Position numbers and translations under genes: made by a program. Below are positions 38,201-47,200 of a stretch of 64,000 nt of DNA, piece after piece; the stretch's first letter is position 1, and each line of letters starts with the position of its first letter. Source of the DNA: Scolanthus callimorphus (lineage: Eukaryota > Cnidaria > Anthozoa > Actiniaria > Edwardsiidae); assembly GCA_033964015.1 (NCBI GenBank), contig CM066919.1, forward strand, positions 22,537,421 to 22,601,420, in the 5' to 3' direction. The notes under the pieces are model-generated. The model ran no database searches, was not told the DNA's origin, and saw only the letters and a program-made list of their open reading frames with translations.

Positions 38201-41200
38201 AGGAACAGTAAGACTGTATGATTGGGACACCAAAGAACCTGTCCTTCCGATAGAAATCCCAGAACAACTTCAGGAAAGCAACCAAGAAAGCCTGTTTTAC
38301 CTCAAAGCTTCATTCTCTTCACATGAAAAGGAACAAGCATATTTCTTGTCAACTGATTCAGCAGATTGCGTCTGGCTCCAACCTGTAAAAACTGAAACTG
38401 AACTTACGACATTGATGGAAACTATTGCCTTAAGTCCCAAAAATCCTCTTGCAGGAGACACAGTAGCTATTGGATCAGCTTGCTTGTCGCAGTTCACTGA
38501 GGATGATACATGGTATCGGGCAGAGATCTTAGGCGTTCTTGATGGAAAAGCACATGTGAGATACATAGATTATGGAAACAGCGAGTGGCTTCCATTAGAG
38601 CGACTAAGTTCTGTTAGTAAAAATTTACTTGTTCTTCCTACGCAAGCAGTACAATGCTCTTTGCATGGCTTAACACCAAGTGACGATGCAGTTCAGATTC
38701 AAAAAATTAATGAACTATGTGCGGAGAAGACACTTGAAGTTGAGGTTGTAGAGCACACTTCAGATGGACTACCCTCAGTAAGAATCTGTGATGCCGAGAC
38801 TAAGGAGCCAGTTATCTTCCAAACTGAACCAGCTGCTGGCGAAGCAAGTCCCATCCAAGAAACATTGTCCTACTCCAAGACAACGTTTTCTGGAACTGAA
38901 AAAGAACATGCATACTTTTTGTCAGCTGTTTCTGTCGACTCTGTCTGGCTCCAGCCTGTAAAAACTGAGACTGAACTTGCAACACTAATGGAAACTATCG
39001 CATTGAGTCCCAAAAGTGCTTTAGCAGCAAACGCAGTAGTCCCTGGAGCAGCTTGCTTGTCACAGTTCACTGAAGATGACACCTGGTATCGTGCGCAGGT
39101 ATTAGAAGCGAAAGATGGAAGTATCCACGTTAGATATGTTGACTACGGAAACTCTGAATGGCTTCCTGTAGAACGACTGGGCTCTGTTAGTAAAGATTTG
39201 CTTCATCTGCCAATACAAGCAGTTCGATGCTCTTTGCATGGCACAGCTCCAAGTAACGAAGTGATAGAAAAACTCAATGAACTATGTGCTGAGCAGACAG
39301 TCGAAGTTGAAGTTGTAGAGCAGACGTCGGATGGACTACCCTCAGTAAAACTTTATGATGCAGATACTAAAGAGCTAATTGATCTTCTTAGTACACCAGA
39401 CACAGAGGACGTCAATGCAGAGACTAATGAGCTAATTGATCTTCTTAGTACACCAGTCACAGAGGACGTCAAACCCACTCTAGAAGTATTATCATACACT
39501 AAAGCCACATTCTCAACAACTGAGAAAGAACAAGCATACTTTTTGTCAGCCAATGCTGTCGATTCTCTCTGGCTCCAGCCTGTCAAAATGGAGTCCGAAC
39601 TTGGGACACTAATGGAAACTATCGTATTGGGTCCGAAAAGTGCTTTAGCAGCAATTGCAGTAGTCCCTGGAGCAGCTTGCTTGTCACAGTTCACAGAAGA
39701 TGACACCTGGTACCGTGCGCAGGTTTTAGAAGCAAAAGATGGAAGTATCCACGTTAGATATGTTGACTACGGAAACTCTGAATGGCTTCCTGTAGAACGA
39801 CTGAGCTCTGTTAGTAAAGATTTGCTTTATCTGCCAACTCAAGCCGTGCAGTGCTCTTTGCACGGTATAGCTTCAAGTAACGAAGTGATAGAAAAACTCA
39901 TTGAACTATGTGCTGAGAAGACAGTCGAAGTTGAAGTTGTAGAGCAGACATCGGATGGACTACCCTCAGTAAAACTTTATGATACAGAGACTAAAGAGGT
40001 AATTGATCTTCGTAGTACACCAGACACAGAGGACGTCAAACCCACTCCAGAAGTATTATCATACACTAAAGCCACATTCTCCACAACTGAGAAAGAACAA
40101 GCATACTTTTTGTCAGCCAATGCTGTCGATTCTCTCTGGCTCCAGCCTGTCAAAACGGAGTCCGAACTTAGGACACTAATGGAAACTATCGCTCTGAGTC
40201 CCAAAAGTGCTTTAGCAGCAACTGCAGTGGTCCCTGGAGCAGCTTGCTTGTCCCAGTTCACTGAAGATGACACCTGGTACCGTGCACAGGTATTAGAAGC
40301 AAAAGATGGAAGTGCTCATGTGCGATATATCGACTATGGAAACTCAGAATGGCTACCTTTTGAGAGACTTAGCTCCATGACTGATTCGTATCTAAGCCTC
40401 CCTATTCAAGCGATACGGTGCACTTTATTTGGTATCTCAACGAGCGAGTCCAACAAAGCTGTTGAAGTATTAACAGAGCTATGCAGTGAAAAGACAGTCG
40501 AGGTGGACGTTGTTGGGGAGACAGAGGAAGGCAATTATATTGTCAAACTAAAAGATCCAAGTACTCAAGAGTGCATTAATGACAAACTTATCCCAGTTCC
40601 AGATAAGGCTCCAATTGCCCCAGACGTATGTTCTGTCTCTTCACATACGGTATCAAAAGAAGGGTACGATGGCCCAGCCTTTTCAAGACCACAATTGAAG
40701 GAAGGCTCTGATATTGTCGCGTTTTATGTCGGAGGATCATCACCAGATTGTATACACCTACAGATTGGGGAGCAGCACGAGAAGCTTTTAGCCTTGATGG
40801 AACAGATAGGTTCATCATATAGCGAACTGGACGATGAGTACAACATTTCTGAGCCAAAAGTTAAGCAGTTGTGCTGTGCTTTGTACTCTGAGGATGAGCA
40901 ATGGTACCGGGCAGAAATTCAAGACACCAGCAATGATGTTGTTGTTGTAAAGTTTGTTGACTATGGTAACGTCGAGAGCGTCCCATTAGGCAAAGTGAAA
41001 CAGCTGAAGTCAGAGTTTCTAGAGCTTCCAGCGCAAGCATTTGAGTGCCAGCTTGCAAGAGTCATTCCATCAACAGCTGACGCGGAGTGGCCGGACAAGT
41101 GTATGAGCTGGATGGAGGAAATACTAACAATGGAGCTTAGAGTGGAGGTTCTTGCTGTTAAGGATCATGGTATTTATGCCAATTTGTACTTCAAGACAGA

Positions 41201-44200
41201 GGAAGGTGAGAACTCGGTCGCACAGTCGCTGGTGGACCTTGGGTACGGAATGTTTTGTGAAACGATTGTGGAGAAAGCTGTACAAGAAAGCATCGAGTCT
41301 GAGGTAGGAGATGTGGCACTTGCACCTGCTTCTGAGGGGGTTACAGCAGATGAGGAGGATGAAGATGAAGAGTTTGTTGAAGCAAATGAAGAATTACCAG
41401 GCGAACAGAAGCAAGAGGAGAACAAAGACACAGAATCTGCATTGGCTGATAGCGTTTCTAGAGTTTCGTCTGGAACTGATGCCCCTTTGGTGACAAGTGA
41501 CGAAATACCTGTGGAACAGAAATCAGAAGAGATTGTTGAAACAGAATCCACAGCCAAGGAAAGCAAGGAGGTCTCACTAACACAGCTACAATCAAAGGTG
41601 ATGAATGATGCTACAGATGACGTTGAAGAGATCAAAGAAGCAATTACTGAAGAAGAGTTAATGCCAGAGCCGAAACCAGAGGAGAAGGAAGAATCCGCTC
41701 CTGTGGCTGATGCCAGCGAAGAAGATGTTTACCAGGAAGCACCTGTGGAAGCCTCGACATGCAATGATGAGACCCCAGAGAAAAGCACTTTTGAAGAGGA
41801 GACGTCAGTGAAAGCCCCTGATGATCAACCATCTGACACGGATGAACCTAGGGATGTACCAGTAAAACAGACAGTTGGAGTTTTACCAGGAGAGGAGGAG
41901 GCGGCAGATGAGGAGTTCATGGATGCGGATTCCACACAGAGAACTCCAACAGAAGGTAACAGCTGTAACTAAAACGAATACACGATTCACCTAAGGTGTT
42001 GTGTAGGAGCCGCCCCGACCCGCTGTTTTTATTGAAACACAAATAAAAGAAGCTCAAACGTAGACTATTAGCAAGTAACTCTAACTCTAGAAATAGACGA
42101 GGACATGAAAGAAAGCAGTAATACGAAACACACCTAGCCAATCAAAAATGAGATAAATTAGTTGCTGCTTTATGGCTCCCGTAAGCCAATAATAAACGAA
42201 GTAATATCACTATCACGCGGTTGGGGTGTGGTCACTAAATACACAGCTGCGGTTAGTGCTAAATATGATTGGTTGATAGAAACGCAAATACAAATATAGT
42301 ATACGAGTATAGTAATACTAACAATTCCTTTGCTTTTCCCAGACCCCGCCACGCCATCATCATCCCAAGAGAGTAGCGAGATTCATGAAGTAAATGGAGA
42401 CGAAGAGGGGGTAAGTGGAGGGGCATGTTCCACGAGTTATGTTCCTTCCCCCAGTCCGGAGGTAATGATTGATAGTTCTAATGAGGTTAGGTTTGTAAAG
42501 GGAAGCCCTGAATCGTCTAAACTTCACCTAGAGCAGGAGAGCTCGTGTCCGTGAGTGAAAAACTCTAAATGTCTGATTGTGCTTACAGAAGCTGTATTTG
42601 ATCTCGCGGAAATGTGATTGCATGTTAAGTAGTTAAAGTTTGTTTTTAGTTGCTCTAGAATGAACAAGTAATAGACACTATTTTGATATGGCTTAATAAT
42701 ATCTTACAGTTATCAGGAAACGAAGTCCAGTATTCAATTCAGCACATCCTTATTAGAAAAGGTGCAATGTTTGGGAAGAATTACTCGAAAACTGACAAAG
42801 ATATGAATTTTCAAAACATAGCTTTCTGTTTTTTTTTTTACAAAAAAAATGTATGGGCAAAAAACAGCAAAACGAGGCGGTTAGCGCATCGATGCGCTAC
42901 CACCATACATTTTATTGTAAAAATCATCAATTTAGAAAATTTTTATCTCGGTCAGTATTCAACCAATCTTCACCAAACTGTACAGTTTTACTAATACGGA
43001 TGTGCCGAATTTGATACTGGACTTTTCCTGATAACTGTAAGATATTATTAAGCCATATTAACGTGATATGGGTCTATTGGAACAGAGACTTGCGAGAAAA
43101 CCGCGAACACATAAGAAGTATAGAATGTGCGTGACTAGTAACGCGAGAGCTGCACAAAATTTGAACGCTGTCCTGTTTGAGGTGTTTAACGTAGTGGCGA
43201 GTGCATCTCTCGTACGCGACTGGTCAAAATACATTCCACGCATAAAGGTGTTTCCAGTTTTCTTCGCTGTAAATAAATTTCCAGCCATCTGGATGTGGCA
43301 AAGACAACGGCAATGTAGTCTTCCACAGGTATCGCAGAAGTCAATAAATGGCTTTGTTGTTTGTTTGTAAATATATTGAGAATATTTTTATGCAAATGTT
43401 TTTTAGAAGTTATATAAAGTTCAGCGCAACTTTAAGCGTAAGTTAACCAAATGATGGCGCAGGTGCCTTTTTACTACATATTTGGTTTCTTGTTTTTCGA
43501 TTAGATAGGATATTTTGTATAGGCGTTCGTGAAAGAAAGTGATCAGAGAACACGAGCCTTGTTACTGTTGTTAAAGTATAATGAAATAATGTTAAACTTG
43601 ATTTCTTTTGACGGCAGCCAGTTTATATTGACTAGAGTAAAAGCTAAATAGTTTAGATAGCTTATTGACACTAATGTTTGATAATTAAAGTAATAAAATA
43701 ACAAATATAATCAACAATTTGATGTGTTCGTTGTAACTAACGTTTCCGTAAAATTAACTTCGAAGTAGATTTTCTAAATTAAGGTTCCTTAAAAAAGCAT
43801 AAAAGAACACATATATATGCCCTGGTGAAAAACCTGATCAGGATCCTAAAAGATCTGTAAGGAGCTTCCTGGCGTTTCCTGTAGGATCCAGTTTATGATC
43901 ATCTAAGATCCTTTATACTATAGCTACGATGTAACGCGCGCTCTGATTGGTCCAAATCTATGCTCTATTTCACCGATAAAGTAATGGTTCTCCCTTGCTA
44001 TATCATGAAGGCGTTAGAGCACAACTTTCTATTACTTTATCGTGTTGTGCTGTTGTGCGTTTTAAAATGACACATCGGCGGCTCGTGATTTTAAAACGTT
44101 CTCGTATCTCCCAACATCACGCGTGCTCTATTGCGCCGATATAGTCATAGAACGTTGTGCTCTAATGCTTTTCAGCATTTAAAAATAGGATTCTGTAAGA

Positions 44201-47200
44201 TCTTATACGATCCTGATAAGGATTTTCACCAGGGTAATATAAATAATTTTCCTATACGTGTTTTTCAATAAACGTCCCAGTAAGTACCGGAAAAGGAACT
44301 AATAACGTACTGTCATGTTGGTCGAACAGGGTTGCTACAGCTCCTGGAAAATTTGTAAAGCCCTGGATCATTATTGTACTGCTGGAACCCTTTTACTCAT
44401 TTTTCTTACTTAGTTCGGCTTGCAATTGCCATTTAGGCGTCTTGTTTCTGATTGGCTAGCGATTGCTCAATTGCAAATGTTTTCCCGATGGTCATGTGAA
44501 ATCCGCTCTATACTTAAACAATTAGTCGCCTATGGCTCCGTGACTATCGGCGAATAGTCACCGATACGAAAATCACGTTAAATTGTAAGATCCATCGCCT
44601 GGCCACTACAAACTTGGTAAATTGACTGATATGTTTTTAAACATTTAAGAATATTTTGCTGCAGCATTTGTCCTTGATGCCAGTGGAAGAACCTGTTTGA
44701 ATAATCGCGTATTCCATATATCGATTTATTATTAACGGATGTACCTTACAACGTATGGGGTACAGGCCTTCTTTTCAACGAGGTCGTTTAAGAGTTATAA
44801 AAAGAAAGGGGGAAACTAGTTGTGCTTGTGAGCAATTTGCTGTTCGCAGTGTTTGTGTTGTAACGCAAATCACATACGCATTACTATCCTCGATCATTAC
44901 GACCCTCAGTCATCACTCTCTGCTGGCACCACATTAACAACTAGTTTCTTTATTTGACGTCATTTTCAGCCACCAGTCTCCTTCAAAAGCTCGTAAGCCA
45001 AGTAAGATGTTTTTTTGGGATTCCCGCCATTTTGTCAGCCTAGCATTTTCTCAGAAAGCATCCATTTCCATCGGCTGATTGTGGAAAGGTTGTGCGATAT
45101 TTTCGATTGGATTCGGTAAATGAAGGATGAGAGCTTGTAGATTGTCATTCTACACGTAATTTGTCTTCTGATATCGAATCCAAAGGAGTGGCTGACAGCG
45201 TTATGATACGGACCGCTTAGAGCCGAAGCCAGACTTTATTTTACCACGGTGAAAACACTCAAAACAGATAGTTACTATGACCGAAACTCCTCCGCTTTGT
45301 AATGCAAGGCCGAAACCCCTCCGCTTTGTAATGCATCTAACCATATCTGTTCTTAGACGTTCTGCAGTGTTGTTTGTTGCCGTATTAAGCCGTGTTTGTA
45401 TCTGGCTACACTAAGGTACTGTGTTCATTTTGTCATACTTCTCATACGTCTGCTGTTTCAATCTACACTATAGAGTCACAACGATTTTTTTTGTAAGAAT
45501 TGAGATTGTAAATTGTTCAGCAAATGTGCTAGCAGATGCCTCTATCCCATCAGGAAATTGCAATTAGAAATCCTATTTCTTGGGATTCGAACCCATCACA
45601 TGCATTACTTGTGCTTTATAGAAGCATATTTTCTCTTTATGAAGTGATGTTACTACAAAGCAGAATTTGATGCTTGGGTTCTTGGGAACCATAGGCAGAA
45701 ACTTCAGTTGAGGATCTGCTTCATAAGTTTAAAAAAAACTTACATGGTTACGTGGTGCTCTTGCTGAATAGTCGAACCCTGTTCATCAAGGACATTTCAT
45801 TGTTCAGTAGGAAGGAGCAGTGAGATTCGTATCACAGGCAATTTCTGCAGAACCCCATTCGCGGGAAGCTGATTTTCCCATTGTAGAAGAATGAGAAGTG
45901 CTCGGAATTCCCATCACAATCCATAGGACATAGCAATCCCATGGGAAATACGAACACTCCCCAATCTTTGTCTTGGGAAAATCACATGATTGTGTAGTCT
46001 GCGTTCCATTGTTCGGCTGGCTCCACAGGCCTTGGTACTGGCATTGGTACTAGCATTGGTACTGTCCAGGCATCGGATTTATTCTCATTACTTTTCAACC
46101 CCATGTTGTTTCCCTCTCGTGTATTGTGATTGCTGATTGTCTTGTTGTTGTTGATTATCCACCATGACGGTTTGAATTGTTTCAATCTGTAGATGGTAAC
46201 CAGTTTCACCAGAGAAGATCCCGACTCGATAGAATGCCAAAAAATGGCTGGAAATTTCCTTGAAGAAATAATCGCGGAGGTCATTAACAAAATGGAACTT
46301 CTAGCAATGAAAGACCAAAGCCTTATGCAACTGGTGTTGCCAGCACACAGAGTCAAATATTCGAACCAAAAATGCTTTATGAAGAAAGCAGAGACATGAC
46401 CAACACCGACAACGTGAGTTCCAGAACGGAAACTTGTGATGAAATTACAACACAACCATCAGATCCAACGTCCAGTGCGGGAATCGAGGTCGATGCAGCA
46501 TCAAGCGAAGAGAATTCAAAAGAATGCGAAAGTGGTTTGAAATCCGGAGATTTGGATTCTGTAGACGTCAAGGGCATTGCTTCAAACGTGAGTGATGGCG
46601 ATTCGAGGAACCTTCAAGAAGAAGCTCACTTGGCATCGGAATGTTGGAAACAAGACACTGATAAAAAGGCCACAGATCGTGAAGAGAAACACTTGGAGAC
46701 TGCCCCCTTGCCTGTAACAAGAGGTGGGCTTGCGGATGAGATCCAGAGAAAGGAAGTTGCCGAGGATATACTAAGCGAAGTGTTGAAACAGGTATGTGAT
46801 GTTACTATAACAGCAGACGTTAGACATCCAACTAAAGAAAACGTAGAAGATTCGTCTCCTGCTTTGAAAGAGAATCCTGATGTTATGAATTATAAAGAGG
46901 AAACCGCTATGGAGGAGAACGAAACGAAATTGGAGCAGCAAGAAATCACACAAGAACAAGAGGTAGCACTAATGGAGCAGGAACAATCACCACGTGAGGA
47001 AACCACACTGGTAAAAGCGATCCTCTGCTGGAACCGGAGGGATCCCCACTTCAACATGGAGAACAGTTGTTGGAAAATATAGAACCACCACAGACACAAG
47101 AGGAAGCCCCGATGGAACATGAACAGGCAACCGTGGTAAGCGAGGAAACTGCACTGGTAAAGAGGGATACCCCACTGGAACCTTTGGGACCCCCGCTGGA

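Larger units (their letters stand above)
42555..46192. other. Long intron between Tudor exons 10 and 11 (repeats only)
   Basis: Contains MITEs at 42685 and 43820 (nested), the repeat at 44990, and a short direct duplication (CTCCGCTTTGTAATGCA) near 45290-45335. No convincing exon on either strand. If exon 10 reads through instead, this is intergenic. Confidence 0.55.

Noticed and set aside
35195..41635. Many minus-strand open frames (80-153 codons) across Tudor exon 9
   Set aside because: They recur at the same offset in each Tudor unit, as expected for shadows of the repeated plus-strand sequence.
46193..46399. A separate short protein starting MVTSFTRED
   Set aside because: The frame ends at a likely one-base loss. 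Coding character continues in the shifted frame, and a good splice acceptor directly precedes the ATG.
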